From the NCBI GenBank assembly GCA_020629375.1, contig JAHDDK010000012.1, forward strand, positions 1 through 64,000: a stretch of 64,000 nt of DNA, read 5' to 3'. The notes below the pieces were generated by a model, which worked only from the letters and a program-made list of their open reading frames with translations, searched no databases and was not told the DNA's origin. Both the position numbers and the translations under genes were made by a program. Shown here one piece after another: positions 37,937 to 47,304 of this stretch. Position 1 is the stretch's first letter. Each line of letters opens with the position of its first letter. The stretch comes from Acidimicrobiales bacterium (GTDB lineage Bacteria; Actinomycetota; Acidimicrobiia; Acidimicrobiales; SHLQ01).

Positions 37937-38287
37937 GTGACGACGTACCGCGAATCGGCCGAATCGGCGGCACAACGCTTGTCGGGCGACCCTCGGATTG
38001 CCGGAATCGACCTTCGGATCGAGCAGACGATCACCGATGGCACCGACACGCTCGAGCAGTACGTCTTCGTTCTCCACGACGGTGACGCGTCGGTGATCGA
38101 TGGTGACCCGTCGCTCCCCCCACATGTCTCGATCCGCCAGGACGCGGCGACCGCCGCTGCCCTCCATGCCGGAGATCTCCACGCACAACAGGCGTTCCTC
38201 ACGGGATCGCTGACGATCGACGGGGATGTCGCCCGACTGATCGCCCACGCCGACCTCCTCGCCGAACTCGGCGGGCCCGGGAACTGA
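37937..38287 (+). CDS. SCP-2 sterol-transfer-like domain protein
   Basis: 'DASVIDGDPSLPPHVSIRQDAATAAALHAGDLHAQQAFLTGSLTIDGDVARLI'. Confidence 0.75.
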   Translation: MTTYRESAESAAQRLSGDPRIAGIDLRIEQTITDGTDTLEQYVFVLHDGDASVIDGDPSLPPHVSIRQDAATAAALHAGDLHAQQAFLTGSLTIDGDVARLIAHADLLAELGGPGN

Positions 38288-38288
38288 G

Positions 38289-39131
38289 ATGCCCGAGATC
38301 GGCGAGATCCAGGCGCACGCCGAACGGGTCATCGACGAGTTCGGCGGACGCACACTCGCAGGGTTTCGCCCCATCACCTTTCACATTCTGAAGACGTTCG
38401 CTCCCGACCCAGCCGACGCCGTTGGCGCGTCGCTCGATGCGATCGAGACCCGCGGCAAGTTCTTGATCATGGTGTTCGGAGAGCACCGGTTCGTCGTGCA
38501 TCTCATGCAGGGCGGTCGGCTCCGTCCCGACACGAAACAGGCGGCCAAGCCCCGTGGCGGTCAAGCCCGCTGGACCTTCGACGACGGGACGGCTCTGCTC
38601 CTCACCGAAGCGGGCACCGACAAGAGCACCGGCGTCTGGGTCTTTGACACCGACACGGACCCGCTCGAGGTCGAACCGCTCGTCGACCTCGGTCCGGATG
38701 CTGATCGAATCGATGGGAAGACACTCGACGGCCTGCTCGCTGATCACTCGATGCGAGTGCACGGACTCCTGCGCAAACAACGGATCATCGCGGGTGTCGG
38801 CCGACGACTCGCCAACGACATCTGCCATGAAGCCCAGCTGAGCCCGTTCGCCAACGCGTCGAAGCTCGACGCCCCGCAACGCACAGCGCTGTTCGACGCG
38901 ATCAGTACATGCATCGAACGTTCACTCGAATTCGAACGTGCCCAGACGGAGATCGTGGCATCGACCAAGCGGCCTTCCGCAGTGCACAACCGCACGGGCG
39001 AAGCGTGTCCTCGCTGCGGCGACACCATCCGTGAAGTCGCCTACAGCCGCTACCAGGTCAACTACTGCGCGACGTGTCAGACCGGTGGCAAGGTGCTCGC
39101 CGACAACACGACGAGCAAGTTCCTCAAATAG
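38289..39131 (+). CDS. Fpg/Nei-family DNA glycosylase-like protein
   Basis: N-term MPE retained; 'ADNDI'-like helix 'RRLANDICHEAQLSPF'; zinc finger CPRCGDTI...YCATCQTGGK. Confidence 0.88.
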   Translation: MPEIGEIQAHAERVIDEFGGRTLAGFRPITFHILKTFAPDPADAVGASLDAIETRGKFLIMVFGEHRFVVHLMQGGRLRPDTKQAAKPRGGQARWTFDDGTALLLTEAGTDKSTGVWVFDTDTDPLEVEPLVDLGPDADRIDGKTLDGLLADHSMRVHGLLRKQRIIAGVGRRLANDICHEAQLSPFANASKLDAPQRTALFDAISTCIERSLEFERAQTEIVASTKRPSAVHNRTGEACPRCGDTIREVAYSRYQVNYCATCQTGGKVLADNTTSKFLK

Positions 39132-39145
39132 TCACGAATCGTCGA

Positions 39146-39925
39146 TCAGACGACGATCTCGCAATCGGGACTGATGACATCGGTTCCACCATTTCCGGCG
39201 CAACGATCCTTGTGCACTCCACCCGACAGAAGATCGCGTCCGGGGCCACCCAACAGGCGGTCCTTACCTCGGCCGCCGATCACGGTGTCATTGCCGCTTT
39301 GGCCGTTGACCCGATCACGGCCTCCTTCGCCATCGAGGACATCGGCACCATTGCCTCCGCGGAGAAGATCGTCGCCCGAGCCACCTCGAATCGTGTCGGC
39401 TCCAGAGCCGCCGAGCACGGTGTCACGACCCGCACCCGCATCGACGTGATCGGCGCCGGGTCCTGCACAGATGATGTCATCACCATCGTTACCGGTGATT
39501 CGGTCGTCTCCCGCACCGGCAAAGATGACATCTGGACCGTGCGTGCCCACGAGTACATCGGGGCCGTCGGTTCCCACGATCGTCGCCACGAGCCCACGGC
39601 ATCGAGGCGTGGTGTCGACGCACGGAATCTCGGTCAGCGTGCTCGCATCCCAATGACGGATTGTCCACGTGTCGTCGAGGGAGCCGACGTGTGATGCATA
39701 GCGGTGCTCAGTTGTGGTTGCGAGCCACTCACCGTTGCGACGAATGTTGAACTCGCCCGTCAGCGTCGTCGTCCATTCGATCCAGAGTCCGGACGATTCG
39801 GTTTCGGCGACGGTACAGGACCCCCCATTCGCCGACGCCGGATCCTCCTCGAGCGCCAACGCACCAAGTCCCAACGAAGCAATGGCGAGAGCGCCGGCAG
39901 CAGCGCGGGTGAAATACCGATTCAT
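39146..39925 (-). CDS. Secreted RTX-type calcium-binding repeat protein
   Basis: Signal peptide; 'GADHVDAGAGRDTVLGGSGADTIRGGSGDDLLRGGNGADVLDG' repeats. Confidence 0.88.
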   Translation of the reverse strand: MNRYFTRAAAGALAIASLGLGALALEEDPASANGGSCTVAETESSGLWIEWTTTLTGEFNIRRNGEWLATTTEHRYASHVGSLDDTWTIRHWDASTLTEIPCVDTTPRCRGLVATIVGTDGPDVLVGTHGPDVIFAGAGDDRITGNDGDDIICAGPGADHVDAGAGRDTVLGGSGADTIRGGSGDDLLRGGNGADVLDGEGGRDRVNGQSGNDTVIGGRGKDRLLGGPGRDLLSGGVHKDRCAGNGGTDVISPDCEIVV

Positions 39926-39953
39926 GAAGATCCCTCCAACAGGTCTGACGTCG

Positions 39954-39981
39954 AGAGTAGAACTCCACTTTTGGATGTCAA
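39954..39981 (-). promoter_or_regulatory. Candidate sigma70-type promoter for the RTX gene
   Basis: Minus-strand TTGACA - 16 nt - TACTCT; 12-bp palindrome ggcgatatcgcc (39986-39997) just upstream. Confidence 0.5.
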
Positions 39982-40012
39982 AACAGGCGATATCGCCCAA
40001 TGCGTGAGAACG

Positions 40013-41494
40013 TCATCCCAGAACTTCACATTCGGTAGCCGTGTCGGGGCCTGCCTGTCCGAGGCAACGGTCCTTGTGCACTCCGCCGATGAGGCGATCC
40101 GCGCCGTTTCCGCCGTATAAGCGATCCTTGCCGCGATCGCCATACAACATGTCGTTTCCGTCCTGACCGTTGATTCGATCCTGGGCGCCACCCCCACGAA
40201 TCGTGTCGGCGCCAATCCCACCGCGCAGAAGATCTGTCCCCGGGCCGCCCTCGATCTGGTCGGCGCCGGCTCCGCCGAGCACGAAGTCCTGTCCCTCGCC
40301 AGCGTCCACGATGTCTGCACCGGGGCCGGCGCAAATGACGTCATCTCCCCCGAACGTCTCAATTCGATCGACGCCGGCTCCGGCGTACACGATGTCTCGC
40401 CCTGGCGTACCCGTAAGACGGTCGTCGCCGTCGGTCCCAACGATTGTCGCCACAAGGCCGCGACACGTCACCGGATTGGTCGGGGGTGGAGGCGGAGTAG
40501 GGGGGTCGTCTCCCGGACCGACTCGGCCACAGAAGAAATCTGCCGGACCTCCGGTGGCTTGCACCCGTATCGTGTAGTCGTACTGACCGGCTGGCGGGCG
40601 GTCGGTTAGCTGCGCGCCGATTGCCGACATCGTCGACAGCCACGCTCCCGACCGGCGGATCGTGACCTCGCCACGCCGGACGGTCCAGGTGATGACTACG
40701 TCGCCATTGCCAAGAGAAGAGGCTGAGCACGTGCCGGTGGGCGGGCCGATCCGGTCGATCGGGACCGACGACTGGCAATCGCCTCGAACGGTTCCGGCGA
40801 AGCGGGTGTCGTCTCCGAACCAACGAAGTGGCCCGTAGGCGGCATAGTTCTGGCCGCCAGGGATCCGAATGGCAGACCCCTCGACCGGGCAGACATATCT
40901 CGTCGAACTCCGCAGACTGGCAAAGTCGGACGACGAAATGACGACCCGCCCCGAGTCGGCATTCGAGGTCTGGATGATCCGCGCCGAGCCGAGGCCACGA
41001 TCGATCAGCAACTGACGCAGCTCGATCATCCGACCCCGGGTGAAGCCGTTGGTGCAGCACGTGTCCTGGTCGTAGATGAGACCATCCGTTCCGCCCTCCC
41101 CTTCCAGCATCGCCGCGAGGAAGTGCGAGTTCTGGACCGCCGCTCGTGTCCACGCGTCGTCGTCGGGTAGGCCGTGCTTCCAGTCGTCCCAGTCGAATGG
41201 CTCCGGAAGACGAAACGTGAGTTGAGAGCGATCGACCCACGTCCCGCCATGAGCTTGGACGAGCGACTCGATGAGATACTTGGCGCCGCTCGGCCCGGTC
41301 GCATCCCAGACCCCGTTGGACTTCGAGCCGTCGGCCCACAGATACCCGAGGAGCCGCGCCGTCTCCGCCTGATCCGGGGCGGGTGTTGCCGCGTCAGCGG
41401 TTCGCCCATCTGTCGTCGCCGCGATCACCGCGACGACAAGAGTTGCCAAGGCAAGGGCCAGTACGAAAACGCTCCGCCGAGTCTTCGGATACAT
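40013..41494 (-). CDS. Secreted protein: LAGLIDADG-like N-terminal domain, Ig-like module, RTX repeats
   Basis: Signal peptide; 'ARLLGYLWADGSKSNGV...HFLAAMLEGEG'; 'GADQIEGGPGTDLLRGGIGADTIRGGGAQDRI'. Confidence 0.75.
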   Translation of the reverse strand: MYPKTRRSVFVLALALATLVVAVIAATTDGRTADAATPAPDQAETARLLGYLWADGSKSNGVWDATGPSGAKYLIESLVQAHGGTWVDRSQLTFRLPEPFDWDDWKHGLPDDDAWTRAAVQNSHFLAAMLEGEGGTDGLIYDQDTCCTNGFTRGRMIELRQLLIDRGLGSARIIQTSNADSGRVVISSSDFASLRSSTRYVCPVEGSAIRIPGGQNYAAYGPLRWFGDDTRFAGTVRGDCQSSVPIDRIGPPTGTCSASSLGNGDVVITWTVRRGEVTIRRSGAWLSTMSAIGAQLTDRPPAGQYDYTIRVQATGGPADFFCGRVGPGDDPPTPPPPPTNPVTCRGLVATIVGTDGDDRLTGTPGRDIVYAGAGVDRIETFGGDDVICAGPGADIVDAGEGQDFVLGGAGADQIEGGPGTDLLRGGIGADTIRGGGAQDRINGQDGNDMLYGDRGKDRLYGGNGADRLIGGVHKDRCLGQAGPDTATECEVLG

Positions 41495-41505
41495 CGCGCT
41501 CCGGA

Positions 41506-42927
41506 TCAGGTACAGGCGAGGTTATTCGTCTGCTTGTTCGCACGGTAGCGGATTGACCAGTCGTCATTGATCGAGCCGTTGCCGGTCCACGTCGTGGCGG
41601 ACGTCGCCGCATACCAGGAGCCATTGCGGCGTACTTGATAGTCATCGACACCAGCGACCGACGTCCAGGTGAGTCGGACCTGGCCGTTCACCAGCGAGAC
41701 CGAGCATGGGGCGTTGCCGCCTCCGCCGCCTGTCGTACAGGCGACATCGACATTGGATCCGTTCGACCGATACCGAACCGTCCAGGAGTCATTGACCGAC
41801 CCGACCGTTGTCGTGAACGAGGTTCCGGTTGCCGATGCAACCCACTTGCCATTTCGGCGGACGGAGTACGAGGACTTGCCGAAATCGTCCCAGTCGAGAC
41901 GGACACCGTTAGCCACCGCAGACACGGTGCACGGACCCTCGCCACCGCCACCGCCGATCGTCACGAATCCGCACGATCGGTCCGTTCGTTCCCCGAGTGC
42001 GTACACCCGGACGTCGTAGGTGTGGGTGCCGCTCGCTCGCGATTCAGTCCACGTGCCATCGGCGGCTCGTTGCGTCGTGATGTAGCTGTTGTTCCGGCGA
42101 ACGACGACGTCTCCGAGGGTGAACGTCCAATCGACTGTCACCCGGGTGCCGTCGGCCCGAACCGAACACGTGCCCGCGGGGGCAGGGACGGCGGGGATGC
42201 TCCGGCCGGGCTCACAATCGGTGCGGACCTGGTTGGACCACCGGGTGTCGCTATCGAACCAGCGGAGATTTCCGTAGCGGCCGTAGTCGGTTCCGCCCGG
42301 AATCCGAATGTTGCTGTCCTCGAGCGGGCAGACGAAGCGATGCCCCGCCCGCAGGCTTGACCAGTCGGACGAACTGAGCTCGACTCGACCGCTGTCGACG
42401 TTGCCGAACTGCACGAGACGGGCGGTGGAATAGCCCCGCTCATGCAGGAGATCCCGTAGCTCGACCAGGCGACCTTGGAGATACCCCGGGGTGCAGCAGC
42501 TGCTCTGATCGTAGATCTGGCCGGTCACGGCGGCCTCGGTCTCCATGAGCGCGGCCAAGAAGTGCGGGTTCTGCACGGCGTCGCGAGTTCTCGCATCGTC
42601 GTCGGGCAGTCCGTTCGTCCAGTGGGTGAAGTTGTAGGGGGCCGGAAGGCGGAACTCGAGGCGTTGGCGATTGACCCATTCGCCCCCGTGGAGCTCGACG
42701 AGATGTTCGATCAGCGACGATGTGCCGCTTGGCCCGTTCACGTCCCAGACGCCGTTGGTCTTGGAGCCATCTCCCCACATGTAGCCGAGGAGCCGGGCTG
42801 TATCGGCGAGGTCGGGGTCGCCCGCGGCCGCGTCGGCTCGGCGTTCACCAGCGATGACGACACCCACGATGGTCGCCAGAGCCAGCGCTACAGCGATCAG
42901 TGAGCGATGAGAGATGATGCGGGACAC
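41506..42927 (-). CDS. Secreted paralogue: LAGLIDADG-like N-terminal domain plus three Ig-like modules
   Basis: 'ARLLGYMWGDGSKTNGV...HFLAALMETEA'; repeated 'VRRNGKWVASATGTSF..VNDSWTVRYRSNGSNVDVACT'; GTG start at 42927. Confidence 0.75.
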   Translation of the reverse strand: MSRIISHRSLIAVALALATIVGVVIAGERRADAAAGDPDLADTARLLGYMWGDGSKTNGVWDVNGPSGTSSLIEHLVELHGGEWVNRQRLEFRLPAPYNFTHWTNGLPDDDARTRDAVQNPHFLAALMETEAAVTGQIYDQSSCCTPGYLQGRLVELRDLLHERGYSTARLVQFGNVDSGRVELSSSDWSSLRAGHRFVCPLEDSNIRIPGGTDYGRYGNLRWFDSDTRWSNQVRTDCEPGRSIPAVPAPAGTCSVRADGTRVTVDWTFTLGDVVVRRNNSYITTQRAADGTWTESRASGTHTYDVRVYALGERTDRSCGFVTIGGGGGEGPCTVSAVANGVRLDWDDFGKSSYSVRRNGKWVASATGTSFTTTVGSVNDSWTVRYRSNGSNVDVACTTGGGGGNAPCSVSLVNGQVRLTWTSVAGVDDYQVRRNGSWYAATSATTWTGNGSINDDWSIRYRANKQTNNLACT

Positions 42928-43044
42928 AGCGCCTCCAAGCGATGCAGAACCCTTGACGGTAGCGACCCTACGTGAGAGTGACCAGTAGCCATTCTGCCCA
43001 TAGAAGGACGCCAACGCGTACGCGGGAGTCGCGCCTTCCAGCGA

Positions 43045-44031
43045 TCAGAGCAGCCCGAGACCGGCGACCGTGTCCCGTTCGGCGACCAACTCGTCGTTCG
43101 ACGCATCGATCTTGGCCCGGCTGAAGTCGTCGATGTCGAGACCCTGCACGATCGTGTACTCGCCATCCGCGCAGGTGCATGGGAACGACGTGATGATGCC
43201 CTCGGGAGCGCCGTAGCTGCCATCGGAGGGGATCGCCATCGACACCCAATCTCCATCGGGGGTACCCAACGCCCAATCGTGCATGTGATCGATCGCGGCG
43301 TTCGCAGCCGATGCTGCGGACGACAGACCCCGAGCCTTGATGATTGCCGCCCCACGCTTCTGCACGGTGGGGATGAAGGTGTTTTCGAGCCAGTCCTGAT
43401 CGTCGATCATGGCCGCTGCGTTCTGACCCTTGACGTTCGTGTGGAACAGGTCGGGGTACTGCGTGGCGGAATGGTTGCCCCAGATGGTCATGTTGGTCAC
43501 GTCGTTGACCGTGGCGCCCGCCTTTTGCGCGACCTGAGTCTGGGCACGGTTGTGATCGAGCCGGGTCATCGCGGTGAACTGCTTCGGATCGATGTCGGGG
43601 GCTGACGCCTGCGCGATGAGAGCGTTCGTGTTGGCCGGGTTGCCAACGACGAGAACCTTGACACCTCTGCTCGCGTTGTCGTTGATCGCCTTGCCCTGCG
43701 GTCCGAAGATGCCGCCGTTCGCCTCGAGAAGATCCGCACGCTCCATACCGTCCTTGCGAGGCATGGCGCCCACGAGCAGGGCGTAGTCGGCGTCACCGAA
43801 CGCCACGTTGGCGTCATCGGTCTGGATGCGATCGGCCAGAAGGGGGAACGCGCAGTCGTCGAGCTCCATGGTCACGCCTTCGAGCGCACCGAGTGCCGGA
43901 GTGATCTCGAGCATCTGGAGAATGACCGGCTGGTCAGCGCCGAGCATCTCCCCGGAGGCGATACGGAACAGCAGGCTATATCCGATCTGGCCTGCGGCTC
44001 CGGTGACAGCAACGCGTACGGGGTCCTTCAC
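43045..44031 (-). CDS. mdh: Malate dehydrogenase
   Basis: '[27 protein letters not shown]', '[17 protein letters not shown]', '[12 protein letters not shown]'. Confidence 0.96.
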   Translation of the reverse strand: MKDPVRVAVTGAAGQIGYSLLFRIASGEMLGADQPVILQMLEITPALGALEGVTMELDDCAFPLLADRIQTDDANVAFGDADYALLVGAMPRKDGMERADLLEANGGIFGPQGKAINDNASRGVKVLVVGNPANTNALIAQASAPDIDPKQFTAMTRLDHNRAQTQVAQKAGATVNDVTNMTIWGNHSATQYPDLFHTNVKGQNAAAMIDDQDWLENTFIPTVQKRGAAIIKARGLSSAASAANAAIDHMHDWALGTPDGDWVSMAIPSDGSYGAPEGIITSFPCTCADGEYTIVQGLDIDDFSRAKIDASNDELVAERDTVAGLGLL

Positions 44032-44095
44032 GATCGCTCCTCGTGGGTTGGGAAACGTCGGTCAGGATACCCGCACGCGCTGCGCAGACGGGTGT

Positions 44096-44590
44096 CTAGA
44101 GGCCGGGAAGGATCGAGAGGATGATCCGGATGATGAAGCCGATGAGGATCACGATGGCGGTTGGCCCCGAACCGATGTCGAGCCCGGCACGAACAGCCTT
44201 GAACGCAACGAAGAGGAACCAGAGGCTGGCGAAGAAGCCGATGATCGGGATCACGGTCAGCCACAAGACCACGTGGGCGAAGCCGATGACCCGGAGCATC
44301 TCTCCGATCGACGACTGCGCGCCGAAGAACTTCGAACCGATGAAGTGGGTGATCACCGACCAGACAAGCCAGCCAAGGAGTGCGCCGATCGCGGCGGTGA
44401 TGAAGGCGCTCAAGAAGCCCGGAGCGTCATCGCCTCCGATAATGCTCGTGTTCAGGCCGGCGCCGACGCCGCCGAGCAGCGCCGCCACGACGACAACAAT
44501 GCCCGCCTGAATCGTGGCTGCCTCGTCGTGCTCAACCTCTTCGAAGGTCGCAACGTCGCCCTTGAGCGCACCGATAAGTCTTGGAATCAT
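44096..44590 (-). CDS. YIP1 family membrane protein
   Basis: Five-TM-like ORF 'ALLGWLVWSVITHFIGSKFFG...EMLRVIGFAHVVLWL'. Confidence 0.7.
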   Translation of the reverse strand: MIPRLIGALKGDVATFEEVEHDEAATIQAGIVVVVAALLGGVGAGLNTSIIGGDDAPGFLSAFITAAIGALLGWLVWSVITHFIGSKFFGAQSSIGEMLRVIGFAHVVLWLTVIPIIGFFASLWFLFVAFKAVRAGLDIGSGPTAIVILIGFIIRIILSILPGL

Positions 44591-44762
44591 GTGGGTCCCC
44601 CACGGCATCGAGCTGGGGAACTGTCCCACCAGCGGTTTGGGCCATCATCGTTTCGCCCGAGAACCGCGCACGCCAACGCAGACGACGCCGGAAATATCGC
44701 TATCTCACTCGCTGCGAAGGTCACGTCATGATCAGTCACACCACGTGACGGGGTGGTGGGTC

Positions 44763-45620
44763 TCAGCTGTGAGCGCGCTCGGCTGCGGCGACCGTGTTGG
44801 CGAGGAGCATGGCGACCGTGAGGGGGCCGACACCTCCAAGACGGGGCGTGATCCACGACGCGACCTCGGCCACGTCTTCGTCGACGTCGGGAAGCAGCTT
44901 GCGGCCTTCCCAGCTGATGCCGCCGGAAACGACGACGGCGCCCGGCTTCACCATGTCTTTGGTGATCGTGCCTGGTCGACCGACGGCGGCGACGATGATG
45001 TCGGCTTCTCGGGTGTAGTGCTCGATGTTGGGGACGCCGGTGTGCACGACAGTGGTGGCGGCGTTGGCGCCGTTCTGTTTGGTGGTGAGCAGGAGCGCCA
45101 TGGGGCGTCCGAGGGTCGTGCCGCGGCCGACGACGACGACGTTCTTCCCGCGGACGTCAACGTCGTAGAACTTGAACATCTCGACGATGCCCGCTGGTGT
45201 GCACGGCAGTGGCCCATCTTCCATGAGGACGAGCTTTCCGAGGTTCTCCGGGTGCAGGCCGTCGGCGTCCTTGGCGGGATCGATCATGCCCAGTGCCTCG
45301 CTGGCGTCGAAGCCGTCGGGCAAGGGCAACTGGAGGATGTAGCCATGCACCCCAGGGTCGTTGTTGAAGTCGTCGAGGGCCGCCACGAGGGCCGCTTGAC
45401 CTTCGGATGCGTCAATCGCCCGGTGGTGCGAGACGATTCCGACCTGCTCGCAGGTCTCGTGCTTCTTCTTGACGTACGACGCCGAGGGACCGTCGTCGCC
45501 GACAAGGATCGTGCCGAGACCAACGGTGACGCCCTGTCCGGCGAGCGCAGCGGCTCGAGTGCGAACATCGTCAAGAATTGATTCGGCCACCGGTCCACCG
45601 GCGAGGAACTGCGCTGTCAT
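44763..45620 (-). CDS. folD: Bifunctional methylenetetrahydrofolate dehydrogenase/cyclohydrolase
   Basis: 'VGDDGPSASYVKKKHETCEQVGI', 'GYILQLPLPDGFD', 'PCTPAGIVEMFKFY', 'VVGRGTTLGRPMALLL'. Confidence 0.96.
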   Translation of the reverse strand: MTAQFLAGGPVAESILDDVRTRAAALAGQGVTVGLGTILVGDDGPSASYVKKKHETCEQVGIVSHHRAIDASEGQAALVAALDDFNNDPGVHGYILQLPLPDGFDASEALGMIDPAKDADGLHPENLGKLVLMEDGPLPCTPAGIVEMFKFYDVDVRGKNVVVVGRGTTLGRPMALLLTTKQNGANAATTVVHTGVPNIEHYTREADIIVAAVGRPGTITKDMVKPGAVVVSGGISWEGRKLLPDVDEDVAEVASWITPRLGGVGPLTVAMLLANTVAAAERAHS

Positions 45621-45701
45621 GGCGGGGCAGAATAGCCGACATTGCGAGTGAACATCCCGACGGAATTCAGACGTCATTCGTCATCGCCTAGTGTCATCGC
45701 C

Positions 45702-46553
45702 GTGTTCCCGCTCAAGGACGAAAACCCCACGATGCGCACCCCGATCGTGACGATCGTGCTCATCGTGATCAACGTCCTCATCTACTTCGGCGTGCAGCCG
45801 GTGGAGTTCGACGCCGGCACGGACTTCACGTTCGGAACTGCGGCAATCCCCGACGAACTCACCTCCGGTGAGCCCCTCACCGAGGCCGAATACTGTGCGG
45901 TACTCCAACCCGAATCGATCAACTCGATCAGTGGCAACGACGTGTGCTCCGCTCCGAGCGCCGACCGGTCACGGTTCCCGGACAAGAACGTGTACCTCGC
46001 CGCACTATGGTCGATGTTCCTTCATGGCGGATTGATGCACCTTGGCGGCAACATGCTCTTTCTCTGGGTCTTCGGCAACAACATCGAAGACCACCTCGGA
46101 CGACTCAAGTACCTGCTCTTCTACCTGCTCGCCGGCTTCGTCGCGACCGCAGCGCATGTCGCCGGTGATCCCGATTCGATCATCCCGGTCATCGGCGCGT
46201 CCGGCGCGGTAGCCGGTGTGATGGGCGCCTATGCGGTGTGGTTCCCATGGGCACGTATCAAGACGCTGGCCCTCATCATGTTCGTGAACCTCAAAGCCTG
46301 GATAGTGCTTGCGTTCTGGTTTGTCAGCCAGTTCTTCATCAGCCCCTCCGACGGGGTCGCCTGGCTCGCTCACGTCGGAGGATTCGTCTTCGGGGCGATC
46401 ATCGCCGTCGCCGCCCGCAGCAGCGAGTCGTTCCGACGCCAGCTCTGGGAGCACAAGTACCGCACCGAGAATCCGGGCGCGCCGTGGGACAAGCGCTACG
46501 GCGGTCGAGAGGTCCTCCAAGATGGCCAGGCACCTGCGTGGTTCGCCCAGTGA
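45702..46553 (+). CDS. Rhomboid family intramembrane serine protease
   Basis: 'HGGLMHLGGNMLFLWVFGNNIEDHLG', 'GASGAVAGVMGAY', 'AHVGGFVFG'. Confidence 0.93.
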   Translation: MFPLKDENPTMRTPIVTIVLIVINVLIYFGVQPVEFDAGTDFTFGTAAIPDELTSGEPLTEAEYCAVLQPESINSISGNDVCSAPSADRSRFPDKNVYLAALWSMFLHGGLMHLGGNMLFLWVFGNNIEDHLGRLKYLLFYLLAGFVATAAHVAGDPDSIIPVIGASGAVAGVMGAYAVWFPWARIKTLALIMFVNLKAWIVLAFWFVSQFFISPSDGVAWLAHVGGFVFGAIIAVAARSSESFRRQLWEHKYRTENPGAPWDKRYGGREVLQDGQAPAWFAQ

Positions 46554-47293
46554 TGGACACCCTCAAACGTTTCTGGGTGGCTGGACCGCTCGTGACACTC
46601 CTGCTCGTCGGGGCCGGGCTGCGTCTTGTCCATGGGCGTGCCGGCGACGAACAGGTCCTCTGCGAGACCGGAACCTGCACCGTCGGGAGCGGCGGAAGCT
46701 GGTTGTTGACGGGACTGATCCTCTCGTTCGGGATCCTCGCTCTCCTCGGTGCCGCATGGACCCGGCGCGTCCATCGACGCGGCAAACTCGGACCGTTCAA
46801 GAAGGCGTTCTTCCCCGACGGCGGCGAGATCGTCGAAGGGCTCTGGATCATCGCTGCCATCGCCGCCTCGTGGTGGCTGTTGACCCGCGGTCCCGAAGTC
46901 ACCGCAATCGATGCTGGCCGTCCGAACAGCTGGGCGGCCCGCCTGCGAGATCAACCCCTCAGCGGTTTCGCATGGGTTCCGAGCCGATTCGCCTGGTTTC
47001 TGACCGGGTTGGCGTTCGCGTCACCGTTCGGTTTCGCGTTCGGTACCGCCGCCGGACGCGAGTGGTACATCTTGCGTCGTCGTCGTCAGGGGCCGCTTCC
47101 AGTGGCGGCGACCACGCCGACCCGCGCCGTCGAGACCAAAGCGGTCGAGACGATCGATCTGGACCTCGCCGGAGACGAAGACGACGACCACGATGAGCTC
47201 GCTGAGTTCGAGGACGACGAGCCCGCAGACGAGCCCGACTCCGACGATGACGACTCGAGCGATGATGAATCCGATGACGACGACGAGGACTGA
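46553..47293 (+). CDS. Membrane protein with extremely acidic C-terminal tail
   Basis: 4-TM-like core; tail 'DLAGDEDDDHDELAEFEDDEPADEPDSDDDDSSDDESDDDDED'; start overlaps the rhomboid stop. Confidence 0.75.
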   Translation: MDTLKRFWVAGPLVTLLLVGAGLRLVHGRAGDEQVLCETGTCTVGSGGSWLLTGLILSFGILALLGAAWTRRVHRRGKLGPFKKAFFPDGGEIVEGLWIIAAIAASWWLLTRGPEVTAIDAGRPNSWAARLRDQPLSGFAWVPSRFAWFLTGLAFASPFGFAFGTAAGREWYILRRRRQGPLPVAATTPTRAVETKAVETIDLDLAGDEDDDHDELAEFEDDEPADEPDSDDDDSSDDESDDDDED

Positions 47294-47304
47294 TCGAGCG
47301 GCGC

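Noticed and set aside
37879-38202. N-terminal extension of the 37078 ORF (MRNACCAWRSPAW...)
   Set aside because: Antisense to the SCP2-like gene and compositionally random; the GTG at 37878 is a better start
44735-44749. gtcac-accac-gtgac inverted repeat downstream of folD
   Set aside because: Short and without a T-tract or second copy nearby; could be a weak terminator or chance palindrome, so not promoted to a finding
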